NCBI GenBank assembly: GCA_018240465.1
Contig: JAFEFS010000074.1
Coordinates: forward strand, 1 to 64,000
Direction of reading: 5' to 3'
Source: Pseudomonadota bacterium
GTDB taxonomy: Bacteria; Pseudomonadota; Gammaproteobacteria; Xanthomonadales; Rhodanobacteraceae
DNA length: 64,000 nucleotides
Shown here: positions 18,420-28,145 of the stretch, piece after piece
Layout: every line of letters starts with the position of its first letter
Numbering within the stretch: the stretch's first letter is position 1
The notes under the pieces: model-generated
What the model was told of the DNA's origin: nothing
The model's database searches: none
The model's input: the letters and a program-made list of their open reading frames with translations, nothing else
Made by a program: the position numbers and the translations under genes

Positions 18420-19481
18420 ATGATTCGCCTGCTTGAGATTTTCGTTGCCCTCATCATCGTCGCTATCCTCGCGGTGGTCTTCGCGATTGCGTTGCCGAAT
18501 CATCGGCATATCGACAAGCAGAAGGTGTATTCCGCGCCGGTGCGCCAGATTTACGACGTGTTGGACGGTTACCGCACCTATCCTTCGTGGCCGGCGCCGC
18601 TGCGCGCGTTCGATCCCAAGGTGCGCTTCGACTTCCAGGGCCCGGAAAGCGGTTCGGGAGCCAAGCTCAACTGGACCGGCTCGGCCGACGCCAAGCTCGG
18701 CAACGGCGGCTTCACGATCATTCCCGACCCGGTGCAGGACAAGCAGGTGCGCTGGGCGCTCGAAAACAACTGGAAGGGCACGGGCAAGACGCTCACCTGG
18801 GACCTCGAGCCGGCCGAGAACGGCAAGACGGTCAAGGTCACGCTGGGCTACGACGTCGACTACGGCTGGGATCTGCTCGCGCGCTACAGCGGGCTGTACG
18901 TCGGCGGCCAACCGTCGGCACTGATCGAGTTGCATCTCGACGACCTCGAGAAATTCCTCGCCACCGTGCCGAACGTCGACTACAAGGATACGGCGTTCGA
19001 ACTCAAGGATGTCGCCGCACGCCCGATCCTCTATGTTTCGACAACGGCCAAGCGCTCGCTCGACGAAGTCGCCGACGCGACCGACAAGGCGCTCACCGCG
19101 ATCAACGCCGACATCAAGAAAAACAAGCTCACGCAGACCGGTCCGCGCATCACGGTCACCTCGAACTGGGGCGACGAGAACTACGACTTCGACATCGCCG
19201 TGCCGGTGGAGAAGACCGATGACATCACGCCGGCCGACCCGGTCAAGGTCGGCACGACCTACGCGGGCAAGGTACTGACGACTTCGTTCACCGGCTCGCC
19301 GGCGCAGTTGCCGTTGACCCGTCTGCTGCTCAAGGCTTACGCGCTGACCCACGGTTATGCGTTCGACGACAGCGGCACCGGTCCGGGACGCTTCTACGAC
19401 GAGCTGACCACGACCGACGCCAACGCAGCCGAGGACAACCAGTCCTTCACGGTGTCGCTGCCGGTCACGATCCAGCAGTAG
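18420..19481 (+). CDS. Membrane-anchored SRPBCC domain protein with GyrI-like C-terminal half
   Basis: 353 residues. One N-terminal TM (LLEIFVALIIVAILAVVFAI) anchors the protein. Residues about 30-175 form an SRPBCC/polyketide-cyclase-like hydrophobic-cavity domain (VYSAPVRQIYDVLDGYRTYPSW). Residues about 195-350 resemble the GyrI-like effector-binding fold (ILYVSTTAKRSLDEVADATD, GKVLTTSFTGSPAQLPLTRL, GRFYDELTT). Both folds bind small hydrophobic or cationic ligands, so a ligand-binding or shuttling role at the membrane is plausible; none is shown. It has its own ribosome site and a hairpin after its stop. Confidence 0.75.
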   Translation: MIRLLEIFVALIIVAILAVVFAIALPNHRHIDKQKVYSAPVRQIYDVLDGYRTYPSWPAPLRAFDPKVRFDFQGPESGSGAKLNWTGSADAKLGNGGFTIIPDPVQDKQVRWALENNWKGTGKTLTWDLEPAENGKTVKVTLGYDVDYGWDLLARYSGLYVGGQPSALIELHLDDLEKFLATVPNVDYKDTAFELKDVAARPILYVSTTAKRSLDEVADATDKALTAINADIKKNKLTQTGPRITVTSNWGDENYDFDIAVPVEKTDDITPADPVKVGTTYAGKVLTTSFTGSPAQLPLTRLLLKAYALTHGYAFDDSGTGPGRFYDELTTTDANAAEDNQSFTVSLPVTIQQ

Positions 19482-19496
19482 GCACGACGGACAACG

Positions 19497-19529
19497 CAGC
19501 GCGGGCAGGGCGAACCTCTGCCCGCGCTG
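19497..19529 (+). terminator. GC-rich hairpin after the SRPBCC gene
   Basis: CAGCGCGGGCAG (19497-19508) and CTGCCCGCGCTG (19518-19529) are perfectly complementary with a 9-base loop, 16 bases past the stop. Only a weak T-run follows, so termination is likely but not textbook. Confidence 0.65.
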
Positions 19530-19655
19530 TGTCATTTCCGCAACCGGAAAACGCGCGGAACTTTTTCGCGTCGCCGCGGTATTTCTGTCGCAGCCGTGAG
19601 CAAACGGCTGCTGTTTCCCAAAGGGAAAATTCGGCTACCACTTCGGACTACGCGC

Positions 19656-20615
19656 ATGATCGAAACCCGGCAATTGAGCAAGCGCTACGGGGAGTTCCCG
19701 GCCGTAGACGCCATCACCTTCAAGGTCGAGCCCGGCCAGGTGCTCGGCTTCCTCGGCCCCAACGGCGCCGGCAAGTCGACGACGATGAAGATGATCGCCG
19801 GCTTCCTCAATCCCACCGCGGGTAGCGCCAGCGTCTGCGGCCACGACGTCGTCGACGACGCCCTCGCGGCCAAACGCCTCACCGGCTACCTGCCCGAAGG
19901 CGCGCCGAGCTACGGCGAGATGACCCCGCGCCAGTTCCTCCATTTCGTCGCCGAGGCGCGTGGCCTGCGCGGCGGCCAACGCGCGCAGCGCGTCGACGAA
20001 GTGATCGAGCGCCTGCACCTTCATGGCGTGCTCGAGCAGCCGATCGAAACCTTGTCGAAAGGCTTCAAGCGCCGCGTCGGTCTGGCCCAGACGCTGGTCC
20101 ACGATCCGGCGGTGCTGATCCTCGACGAACCAACCGACGGCCTTGATCCGAACCAGAAGTTCGAGGTGCGCAACCTGATCAACACGATGGCCAAGGACAA
20201 GACCATCATTGTCTCCACCCACATACTCGAGGAAGTGCAGGCGGTGTGCACGCGCGCCGTCATCATCGCGCGCGGGAAAATCCTCGCGGATGCGACGCCG
20301 GCCGAACTCGAGGCCAGGTCGCGCTACCACCAGGCGGTGTCGCTGACGACGACGAACCTCGCCGGCGCGAAGGACGTGCTCTCACGCGTGGCTGACGTTG
20401 CCGCGGTCGAGTACGACAAGATCACCCAGCGCCTGACCGCGATCCCGAAGCCGGGCCGCCTGATCTTCGGTCCGATCAGCGAGCTGCTGAAGGCACAGGG
20501 CATTCCGGTCAGCGAACTGCAACTCGAATCCGGGCGCATGGACGAGGTGTTCCGCACGATCACGCATGGCGATCTCGGTGAGGACCTGGCCGAGCCGCGG
20601 GAGACCTTCGCATGA
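19656..20615 (+). CDS. ABC transporter ATP-binding protein (GldA-like)
   Basis: 319 residues. Walker A GPNGAGKST, signature LSKGFKRRVG, Walker B VLILDEPTDGLDP and the switch His in STHILEEV are all intact. The C-terminal extension of about 90 residues is typical of ABC-2 ATPases. The start MIETRQLSKRYGEF is the family start; 20 in-frame residues upstream are not family-like. It is the first gene of a four-gene operon with permease, GldG-type protein and DUF4340 protein. The set resembles the Gld ABC system of gliding bacteroidetes, but proteobacteria carry it without gliding; the substrate is unknown. Confidence 0.93.
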   Translation: MIETRQLSKRYGEFPAVDAITFKVEPGQVLGFLGPNGAGKSTTMKMIAGFLNPTAGSASVCGHDVVDDALAAKRLTGYLPEGAPSYGEMTPRQFLHFVAEARGLRGGQRAQRVDEVIERLHLHGVLEQPIETLSKGFKRRVGLAQTLVHDPAVLILDEPTDGLDPNQKFEVRNLINTMAKDKTIIVSTHILEEVQAVCTRAVIIARGKILADATPAELEARSRYHQAVSLTTTNLAGAKDVLSRVADVAAVEYDKITQRLTAIPKPGRLIFGPISELLKAQGIPVSELQLESGRMDEVFRTITHGDLGEDLAEPRETFA

Positions 20616-21346
20616 GCAACATTCTCACCGTGTTCAAGCGCGAGCTGGCGAGCTATTTCGCGACGCCGGTGGCCTACGTGTTCATCGTTATCTTCCTGTT
20701 GCTGGCAGGTGCGTTCACGTTCTATATCGGCGGGTTCTACGAGCGGGGTCAGGCTGACCTGCTGCCGTTCTTCAACTTCCATCCCTGGCTGTACCTGTTC
20801 CTCGTGCCGGCGGTGGCGATGCGCCTGTGGTCCGAGGAGCGCAAGAGCGGCACGATCGAGCTGCTGCTGACCCTGCCGATGACGATGTGGCAGGCGGTGG
20901 TCGGAAAATTCCTCGCGGCATGGGCGTTCATCGGCATCGCGCTGGCGTTGACGTTTCCGATCTGGCTCACGGTCAACTATCTCGGTTCGCCCGACAATGG
21001 CGTGATCTTCGCCAGCTACCTCGGCAGCTTTCTCATGGCCGGCGCGTTTCTCGCCATCGGCTCGTGCATCTCGGCGTGCACGCGCAACCAGGTCGTGGCC
21101 TTCATCCTGACCGTGGTGGTCTGTTTCCTGTTCCTGCTCGCAGGCTTTCCGCTGGTGCTGAACTTCTTCAGTTCGTGGGCGCCGCAGGGGCTGGTCGATG
21201 CGGTTTCCGGGTTGAGCTTCCTCAGCCATTTCTCCGCGATCGCCAAGGGCGTGATCGACCTGCGCGACCTCGTCTACTTCGGCCTGACGATCGCGTTCTG
21301 GTTGTACGCGAGCGCGGTCGTGATCGACCTGAAGAAAGCCGATTGA
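20612..21346 (+). CDS. ABC-2 permease subunit (GldF-like)
   Basis: 244 residues with six TM segments. MSNILTVFKRELASYFATPVAY is the conserved opening of this permease group, and LWSEERKSGTIELLLTLP is the ABC-2 coupling region. It overlaps the ATPase gene by four bases (ATGA), implying coupled synthesis of the ATPase-permease complex in the inner membrane. Confidence 0.92.
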   Translation: MSNILTVFKRELASYFATPVAYVFIVIFLLLAGAFTFYIGGFYERGQADLLPFFNFHPWLYLFLVPAVAMRLWSEERKSGTIELLLTLPMTMWQAVVGKFLAAWAFIGIALALTFPIWLTVNYLGSPDNGVIFASYLGSFLMAGAFLAIGSCISACTRNQVVAFILTVVVCFLFLLAGFPLVLNFFSSWAPQGLVDAVSGLSFLSHFSAIAKGVIDLRDLVYFGLTIAFWLYASAVVIDLKKAD

Positions 21347-21427
21347 ATTGACAAGTGCGGCCAGGGCTGGCCGCTTTCCGACCTTCGCGTTCAGGGACGA
21401 ACGCATGGACAAACACGAGAGACTCCC

Positions 21428-23299
21428 ATGCCGGGAAATCGCAAGTTGATGACAATGGGCGCGCTGGCCATCCTCGCCGTGCTGTTCGTCGCCGTGATCC
21501 TGATCAGCAATACCTTGTTCCGCGGCGCGCGCCTGGACCTGACCGAGAACCATTTGTATACCTTGTCGCAAGGTACGAAGAACATACTTTCCTCGATTGA
21601 TGAGCCGGTGAATCTTACCCTGTACTTCTCCGACAAGGCCGCCGCGGAAAGTACCAATCCCGACGCGGCCGCGCTGCGCAACTACGCTCCGCGCGTGCGC
21701 GAGCTGCTCGCCGAAATGGCCGCCCGCGCCGGCGGCAAGCTGCGCGTGCAGACGATCGACCCGCTGCCGTTCTCCGAGGACGAAGACCGCGCGACCACGC
21801 TCGGTCTGCAGGCGCTGCCGTGGGGGCAGGGCGGCGGCAATATCTTCCTCGGCATCGTCGGTACGAATTCGACCAACGGCAAGTCGGTGATGCCGATCGC
21901 GAATCCGAACAAGGAAACCTTCCTCGAATACGACGTGGCCAAGATGATCCACGAGCTGTCGATGACGAAGAAACCCGCGGTCGGCCTGATCTCCGGCCTG
22001 CCGATGGGCGCCGGCTTCGATGCGCAGACGCGGCAGATGCGCCAGCCGTGGGCGATCCAGTCGCAGCTCGAGCAGATGTTCGACCTGCGCACGCTGACGC
22101 CCGCGTCGGTGAAGGCGATCGACAAGGACATCAACGTGCTCGTCGTCGTCCAGCCGAAGAATCTGCCGGACGACGCGCAGTATGCGATCGACCAGTTCGT
22201 GCTGCGCGGCGGGCACCTGCTCGTCTTCGTCGATCCGCTGGCCGAGAGCGACGACTCCGGCGCCGATCCGAACAACCCACAGGCGGCGCTGCTGGCCGAC
22301 CGTTCCTCCGACCTGCCGAAGCTGTTCAAGGCCTGGGGTATCGACTACTCACCGTCGAAGATCGTGCTTGACCGCGAGCACGCGCTGCAGGTGTCCTCGC
22401 CGCAGGGCCAGCCGATCCGCCATCCGGCGATCCTCGGCTTCAATCAGCGCGATCTCAATCCGACCGACATTACCACCGCGCAGCTGCAGAACATCAATGT
22501 TTCGACCGCCGGCTTCTTCCAGCTGGCCAAGGATTCGAAGAACAAGCTGACGCCACTGATCCAGACCAGCGCCGATGCGACAACCGTGCCGGCCGATCGG
22601 GTCAAGTTCCTGCCGGACCCTAGCCAGTTGCTCGTCGATTACAAGCCCGGTGGCCAGCCGCTGGTCGTCGCCGCGCGCCTCGAAGGCAAATTCGCCAGCG
22701 CGTTCCCCGAGCGCAGGGAGGCAGGGCATCTGGCCGAGGCGAAGGATGCCGGCGAGATCATCCTCGTGGCCGATACCGACATCCTCAGCAACCGGCTCTG
22801 GGTGCAGGTGCAGGCGTTCTTCGGCCAGCAGGTGATGAACGCGTTTGCCAACAACGGCGACTTCGTCGTCAACGCGGTCGACAACCTCGGCGGCTCCTCC
22901 GATCTGATTTCGATTCGCGGCCGCGCGACGTCGCAGCGCCCGTTCAGCACGGTCGACAACATGCGCCGCGCCGCCGAGGAAAGCTTCCGCGGCAAGGAGC
23001 ACGAGCTGCAGCAGCGCCTGTCCGATACCGAGCGCAAGCTCACCGAACTGCAGAGCGGCAAGAGCAAGGAGAACGAGATGATCCTCTCGCCCGAGCAGAA
23101 GGCCGAGCTGACGAAATTCCAGGCGCAGAAGATCGCGATCCGCAAGGAACTGCGCCAGGTGCGGCGCAGCCTCGACGATCGCATCGAGGCGCTGGGCACG
23201 CGCCTGAAGCTGATCAACATCGGCCTGATGCCGTTGCTGATCACCCTGTTTGCACTGGGTTTCGCCTGGTTCAAGCGTCAGCGCCGCAAGACTGCCTGA
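21428..23299 (+). CDS. GldG-family ABC auxiliary protein
   Basis: 623 residues. An N-terminal TM (about 10-30) is followed by a large soluble region with DLTENHLYTLSQGTKNIL and DQFVLRGGHLLVFVDPLAE, typical of the GldG/IFT52-like domain. A coiled-coil (ELQQRLSDTERKLTELQSG) precedes a final TM (LMPLLITLFALGFAWF). The long middle therefore faces the periplasm between two membrane anchors. It is co-oriented in the ABC operon, 81 bases after the permease, and likely works with it. Confidence 0.9.
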   Translation: MPGNRKLMTMGALAILAVLFVAVILISNTLFRGARLDLTENHLYTLSQGTKNILSSIDEPVNLTLYFSDKAAAESTNPDAAALRNYAPRVRELLAEMAARAGGKLRVQTIDPLPFSEDEDRATTLGLQALPWGQGGGNIFLGIVGTNSTNGKSVMPIANPNKETFLEYDVAKMIHELSMTKKPAVGLISGLPMGAGFDAQTRQMRQPWAIQSQLEQMFDLRTLTPASVKAIDKDINVLVVVQPKNLPDDAQYAIDQFVLRGGHLLVFVDPLAESDDSGADPNNPQAALLADRSSDLPKLFKAWGIDYSPSKIVLDREHALQVSSPQGQPIRHPAILGFNQRDLNPTDITTAQLQNINVSTAGFFQLAKDSKNKLTPLIQTSADATTVPADRVKFLPDPSQLLVDYKPGGQPLVVAARLEGKFASAFPERREAGHLAEAKDAGEIILVADTDILSNRLWVQVQAFFGQQVMNAFANNGDFVVNAVDNLGGSSDLISIRGRATSQRPFSTVDNMRRAAEESFRGKEHELQQRLSDTERKLTELQSGKSKENEMILSPEQKAELTKFQAQKIAIRKELRQVRRSLDDRIEALGTRLKLINIGLMPLLITLFALGFAWFKRQRRKTA

Positions 23300-23310
23300 G
23301 ATAGCGACCG

Positions 23311-24651
23311 ATGAACGCGAAAACACTATCCGCACTGGCCATCGCCACCGCCGTCGCGCTGGTCGCGGCGATCTGGATCCATTCGGCCAACGCGCCGGTG
23401 AGCGAGGAATCAGCCAAGGACAAGCCGTTGCTGCCGGGCCTGCGCGACCAACTCAACAAGGTCGACGCATTCACCGTGGTCGGTGCTGGTGACAAGGCAC
23501 TGGTTACGCTGCAGCGCAGCGGCGAGGGCTGGCAGGTCGCGCAACGCGCCAATTATCCGGCCGACGTGGCCAAGCTGCGCGAATATCTGTACAAGCTCGC
23601 CGACGCCAGGGTGCTCGATACGAAGACGGCCAGCCCCAAGCACTACGCCGAGCTTGGCGTCGAGGATGTTTCGATTGAGAAGTGCGGCCCGGGAAGGTCG
23701 TTTCCGGATTCTCGCGATCAGGCGGGCGCGCAAGAATGCGACCCGGCCGCGAAGAACGTGCTCGTCGCGATCGGCGGCGTGAACGCCGTGCCGAAGCTGA
23801 TTGTCGGCTTGTACAACGGCAAGGGCGGAGGTGGCACCTTCGTGCGCCGCGAGGGCGAGGCGCAGAGCCTGCTCGCGAGCGGCACCTTGCTCGCGGACAA
23901 CGATCCGGGCGCATGGATCCGCAAGGATGTGATCGACATCGACGCGGCAAGGATCAAGGAAGTGACGCTGACAAGCAGCGAAGGCAAGCCGCTGCGCATC
24001 TACAAGGAGCAGGCTGGCGATGCCAACTTCAAGATCGCCGACCTGCCGAAGGGCAGGGAGCCCGCTTCCGACTTCGCTGCCAACGGATTGGCTTCGGGCC
24101 TTTCGAATCTGCGCGCTGACGACGTCGCCGCGGCCAGGGACGTGCCTGCGCCTGAGAAAATTTTCCATGCACGTTACCTCACCTTCGATGGCCGCATCGT
24201 CGACGTGAGCGCCTGGGAGACCGACGCCAAGGCGCGCGCGCAGTTCACGGTATCCAGTGACGCCGCGCAGCTCGAAGCCGATGTCGCCGCCGCCCAGGCC
24301 AGGGACAAGGCCGCCTACGAAACCGCCGTCGCGGCAGCCAGACTCAAGGTCGTTGAGGCCAAAGGTGATGATGCAGCGATCGCGAAGGCGCAAGCCGATG
24401 TCGTCAGGCCCGCCGCGCTGGTCGATCCGGCCAAGGATCGCGCCGAAAGACTGGCTGCGGCAAACAAGTCCGTCGAGGATCTGAACGACAGACTGCGCGG
24501 TTGGACCTTCACCGTGCCGCCGTATGTGTTTGCGAACTTCCACAAGAACATGGTCGAACTGCTGAAACCGATCGAGAGCGGAAAAAAACCCGCCGCAGGC
24601 AAGCAGAATGCCAAGCCCATGGCGCCGCTGCTGCTGCCGACACATTCCTGA
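23311..24651 (+). CDS. DUF4340 domain protein
   Basis: 446 residues. A signal-anchor (TLSALAIATAVALVAAIWI) leads to a DUF4340-type region (LLPGLRDQLNKVDAFTVVG, KLREYLYKLADARVLDTKT). An Ala-rich helical insertion (about 330-395) follows, then a folded end with LNDRLRGWTFTVPPYVFANF. The family is almost always the last gene of GldA/F/G-type ABC operons, as here (11 bases after the GldG gene). It is presumably a periplasmic partner. The function is unknown. Confidence 0.88.
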   Translation: MNAKTLSALAIATAVALVAAIWIHSANAPVSEESAKDKPLLPGLRDQLNKVDAFTVVGAGDKALVTLQRSGEGWQVAQRANYPADVAKLREYLYKLADARVLDTKTASPKHYAELGVEDVSIEKCGPGRSFPDSRDQAGAQECDPAAKNVLVAIGGVNAVPKLIVGLYNGKGGGGTFVRREGEAQSLLASGTLLADNDPGAWIRKDVIDIDAARIKEVTLTSSEGKPLRIYKEQAGDANFKIADLPKGREPASDFAANGLASGLSNLRADDVAAARDVPAPEKIFHARYLTFDGRIVDVSAWETDAKARAQFTVSSDAAQLEADVAAAQARDKAAYETAVAAARLKVVEAKGDDAAIAKAQADVVRPAALVDPAKDRAERLAAANKSVEDLNDRLRGWTFTVPPYVFANFHKNMVELLKPIESGKKPAAGKQNAKPMAPLLLPTHS

Positions 24652-24704
24652 TGCGCGCACGCTGGCGGCGCGGGCATCGTGTTGTGGTGTCGCGTGCGTC
24701 CGGC

Positions 24705-26513
24705 TCAATAAAAGCGCAGGTTGTCGACTTCGAACCAGACTTTCTCACCTGGCGTGCCGCTGGCGCTCAGCACGACTTGCTGCACGTCGTCGCCCGACCA
24801 GCTTGTCGGCGGTGCTTCGCGTCCAAACGGCGCAAGCGACTGCAGCCGGGAAAATTCGATCGCGATGGATTGCCAGTGCGGCGCAAGTTCGATCGGCGCC
24901 GACCAACGCCGGCCATAGAGCCCGCGCAACTCGATGCGTTCGCTGCGGGCCGCACCGCGGATATCGAAACGGATACCGTGAAAAGCACGCAGATCCACGG
25001 GTGCTAGCGAACCGCGGCTCAGCGGAAAAACAACACCCGCATAGGCCTTTTTCTTGTGCGACAGACGCGCCTGCACCGACAAGGCGTGTCCCACGTCGTC
25101 GCGCGTCACGATTTCCGAGACTTGTACGCTGCGGTCGTTGCCGCCGTCGGCTTCGTCGGTGCGCAGTGTGTCGAGTTCGGTGCGTCCGTCGGTTCGTTCG
25201 AAGTTGTCGATCGCAGCGGCAATGCGCAACGGCGGAAGCGCGGTCTGCGCGTTGCCAGGCGGTAGCCGTGTGCCCGGACCGAAGACCTGCCGGCCGCCGA
25301 TGTAAACGCGCTCGATGTGGTGGACGTCGCCGATCGTTTGCCAAGGTGCGCCGCCGATCAGCACGAGGTCGGCGCGCTTTCCGACTGCGATTGTTCCGCG
25401 ATCATCCAGCCCGAGCGCGGCGGCATTGGCGGACGTGGCCGCGCGCAGCGCATCACTCGGCGTCAGGTCTGCCTGCACGAGCAATTCGAGTTCGTGCAGG
25501 GTGGCCCTGCCATGCGGCGTGCCGGGCATGCCGGCATCGGTGCCGACCAGAATCGGTATGCCGGCGGCATGCAACGTGCCGACATTGGCAAGCGCCGTGG
25601 CGAAATTGCGCCGCCGCTGGGCCACGCGTTTGTCCGCTGGATCGGTGGCTGCGCGACCCATCGGTACAGGCTCGTAAACCGCAAGCGTGGGCGCGATGCG
25701 CGTGCCGTGTTCGCGCATCAGCGCGATCAACTCGGCGTCCACCGGCGCATCGAGCAAGCTGTGCGCGATGGCGTCGACCCCGGCGCGGGCTGCTTGTTTG
25801 CCGCGTTCGAGCGTGACGGTGTGTGTCAACACCTTGAGCCCTTTCGAGTGCGCTTCCGCGACCAGCGCGGCGAGCGTGTCCTCACCCATGCTCACGTTGT
25901 CGGGATCATTGCGATACCGCCAGCCGTCGGTGAACGCCTTGATCAGATCGGGCTGATACGCAGCGACTTCGTCGACTGCTGCGCGTGCCGCAGCGGGCGA
26001 GTTCACCCACTTCGTCGTCGCCTCGTCGGCCCAGTCGGCGCCGTGACCGAGCGGTGTCGAAATGCGTGCGGCGAAGCGAACATCCGGCGCGGCGATCGTC
26101 GCCAGCCACGCACGGCGCGGCGCGTAGGCTTCCGGCGCCTCGTGGAAATCGTTGACGGTAGTGACGCCGGCAGCGATATACGCGTTGGCAATCTGTGGCA
26201 GCGTGTTTGGCGAGCCGGTCGGGCTCCAGTGCGTATGCACGTCGATCAGGCCGGGCAGCAGCGCGGCGCCCTTCGCATCAATGCGCTGCACACCGCGCGG
26301 CGCCTTCAGCCCGCTGCCGACCGCAGCGATATGGCCGTTTTCGATCAGCACGCTGCCGGGGAACGGCGCGCGTTCGGTACCGTCGAAAATCATGGCGTTG
26401 CCGATCAGGATGGCATCGCCCGTTGCGGCGGCCGCGGGCGGGGCGGCTGAGCAGGAAAGGATCAGCCATGCGGCGAGGGAAACCAGCGCCAGCGCGCGAT
26501 GAATGCGAAACAT
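24705..26513 (-). CDS. Exported amidohydrolase fused to a CIA30-like domain
   Basis: 602 residues. A signal peptide with a lipobox-like LILSCSAA (about 20) opens the protein. The amidohydrolase TIM barrel carries LLPGLIDVHTHW (two metal His), LTHTVTLE, AHSLLDAP and VGTDAGMPG (Asp ligand), as in imidazolonepropionase/prolidase-type enzymes. The last ~170 residues (AAIDNFERTDGRTELD to VWFEVDNLRFY) look like a CIA30/NDUFAF1-type beta sandwich. It probably cleaves a small amide or cyclic substrate in the periplasm or at the membrane. It is 4 bases after fecR, hence the last gene of the TonB-receptor operon. Confidence 0.87.
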   Translation of the reverse strand: MFRIHRALALVSLAAWLILSCSAAPPAAAATGDAILIGNAMIFDGTERAPFPGSVLIENGHIAAVGSGLKAPRGVQRIDAKGAALLPGLIDVHTHWSPTGSPNTLPQIANAYIAAGVTTVNDFHEAPEAYAPRRAWLATIAAPDVRFAARISTPLGHGADWADEATTKWVNSPAAARAAVDEVAAYQPDLIKAFTDGWRYRNDPDNVSMGEDTLAALVAEAHSKGLKVLTHTVTLERGKQAARAGVDAIAHSLLDAPVDAELIALMREHGTRIAPTLAVYEPVPMGRAATDPADKRVAQRRRNFATALANVGTLHAAGIPILVGTDAGMPGTPHGRATLHELELLVQADLTPSDALRAATSANAAALGLDDRGTIAVGKRADLVLIGGAPWQTIGDVHHIERVYIGGRQVFGPGTRLPPGNAQTALPPLRIAAAIDNFERTDGRTELDTLRTDEADGGNDRSVQVSEIVTRDDVGHALSVQARLSHKKKAYAGVVFPLSRGSLAPVDLRAFHGIRFDIRGAARSERIELRGLYGRRWSAPIELAPHWQSIAIEFSRLQSLAPFGREAPPTSWSGDDVQQVVLSASGTPGEKVWFEVDNLRFY

Positions 26514-26517
26514 GGGA

Positions 26518-27552
26518 CTACCTCTCTTGCTGGATCTCGGCGCCGGTACGGGAAGAAGTGGGAGCGATGGCCTTGGCCGAGAGCATGGCCTCGAACAAAT
26601 GCACGCCGTCGCCGCGCTGCTCGGCGATGAGGTCGAGGCTTTTCGCGATGCTGTGCGCGAAGCCGACCGGATCGTTGGCCGAATACAGGCCGACGACGCG
26701 GCGCTGTGCCAGGGTTGGCTGGTCGATGACGATGCGCGTATCGCTGTAGCGCGCGAACTCGTCGGCAGCGTACTGCAAGGTGTCACCGTTGAACGCGAGC
26801 ATGCCGTCTCGCCAGGCGAGCCGGCGAGCGACGTTCTCTTGCGACAGCGGTTCGACTTCGATTGCGCGGCCCTTGCGCGCCGAGGCGCGGAAGTTAGCGG
26901 GCAATCGCGCGGGCTGCGCGATTGCGCCGATTTCAGCCACATCGACGATGCCTTCGCGCACGAGCACGTCGGTTTCGTCCTCGCCGCGGTTAGCGAGCGA
27001 GACCTGGAAGCTCGTGCCGACTGCGGTTACCTGCGTGCCGTGCGCCTCTACGATGAATGGCAGCGCGTGGTGCTTGGCGACGTCGAACACGGCGGCGCCG
27101 CGCAACAGGCGCACGCCGCGCCGTGTCGTGCCGTAGGCGACGTCGACCGCAGAGTCGGAGTCGAGCGTGATCGTTGAACCGTCAGACAGCGGCACGCGCA
27201 GCACTTCGCCCTTGTGCGTCGCATACCCGGTGCCGGAGCGCGTCGCGTGGTAGGCGCCGAAGGCAACGACAAGAATACCTGCGGCAAGTGCAACGCCGAG
27301 GCCGAGCCGGCGCAACGGGCGTCGCGGTCCGTGGTGGTTCGCCGGTGCGCGCACGCTGCTGCTCAACGCAGCGAGCCGATTCGTGCGCGCGTATACCGCG
27401 CGCGCGCGAGCGTAGGCGCCGAAGTGGCGTGCATCGGCGCGCAGCCAGGCGTCGCGCTCGACAATCTCGGTCGGATCGAGCGAGGCGCGGTCCTCGCGCG
27501 CCACCCAGTCGGCGGCGCGCTCGTCGATGTGCGGATCAGAAGGTGTCTGCAT
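26518..27552 (-). CDS. FecR-type anti-sigma regulator
   Basis: 344 residues. A cytosolic N-terminal domain (DERAADWVAREDRASLDP, the FecR_N-like region) is followed by one TM (LGLGVALAAGILVVAFGAYH, about 95-115) and a periplasmic FecR domain with TGYATHKGEVLRVPLSDGST and GRAIEVEPLSQENVARRLAW. It ends with a DUF4974/STN-like segment. FecR holds the ECF sigma factor and passes the signal from the loaded TonB receptor. It overlaps the sigma gene by 17 bases. The start is MQTPSDPHIDERA at 27552. Confidence 0.92.
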   Translation of the reverse strand: MQTPSDPHIDERAADWVAREDRASLDPTEIVERDAWLRADARHFGAYARARAVYARTNRLAALSSSVRAPANHHGPRRPLRRLGLGVALAAGILVVAFGAYHATRSGTGYATHKGEVLRVPLSDGSTITLDSDSAVDVAYGTTRRGVRLLRGAAVFDVAKHHALPFIVEAHGTQVTAVGTSFQVSLANRGEDETDVLVREGIVDVAEIGAIAQPARLPANFRASARKGRAIEVEPLSQENVARRLAWRDGMLAFNGDTLQYAADEFARYSDTRIVIDQPTLAQRRVVGLYSANDPVGFAHSIAKSLDLIAEQRGDGVHLFEAMLSAKAIAPTSSRTGAEIQQER

Positions 27553-28126
27553 GACGTTGGGCTCCCTTGCCGCGTCGCGCTGATGTCGTACGGGCATCGT
27601 TCGCGATGGCGGTTTTCATCGATTCCATCAGCAGGCGGATACCACGCCCGATGTGTTTTTCCACAGTGTTCTCGCTGAGCCGCATGCGCGTGGCGATTTC
27701 CTGCTGGGTCATGCCTTCGACCCGGCGCAGGGTGAACGCCTCGCGGCATTGTTCGGGCAACTGTTCGATGAGCCGGCAGACGAGGCGCAGTTCCTGTTGC
27801 GACGACGCGATGCGCTCCGGCGTCGCGGCTTCGTCGGCGATGTCCATGCGCTCGATTTCGGACCAGGTCTCGATCGCGACGATGCGCGCGCGTCGCATCG
27901 CCTGCAGCATGACCGACTGCGCGGCCGTGTGCAGATATGCACGCGGCTCGCGGATGTGGCCGACGTCGGGCAGCGCGGCGAGCAGGGCGTAGACCTCCTG
28001 CACCACGTCGTCGACGTCCTCCCGCGCGGCGCCGCGGCGAATCAGCCACGCGCGCAGGTCCGGCTCGTGCGGCAGCACGTGCCGGGCGAGCCAGTCGGCG
28101 CGATCGTGACTGACGGTGACGTTCAT
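27536..28126 (-). CDS. ECF sigma-70 factor (FecI-like)
   Basis: 196 residues. Region 2 shows LRAWLIRRGAAREDVDDVVQEVY and region 4 shows LPEQCREAFTLRRVEGMTQQEIATRMRLSENTVEKH (split here as LPEQCREAFTLRRVEG and MTQQEIATRMRLSENTVEKH). This is the FecI-type ECF layout. It should direct RNA polymerase to the TonB receptor operon on signal from FecR. It lies 19 bases after the receptor gene and overlaps fecR. Confidence 0.93.
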   Translation of the reverse strand: MNVTVSHDRADWLARHVLPHEPDLRAWLIRRGAAREDVDDVVQEVYALLAALPDVGHIREPRAYLHTAAQSVMLQAMRRARIVAIETWSEIERMDIADEAATPERIASSQQELRLVCRLIEQLPEQCREAFTLRRVEGMTQQEIATRMRLSENTVEKHIGRGIRLLMESMKTAIANDARTTSARRGKGAQRHADTF

Positions 28127-28145
28127 GCGGTTCTGTGCGAGCTTG

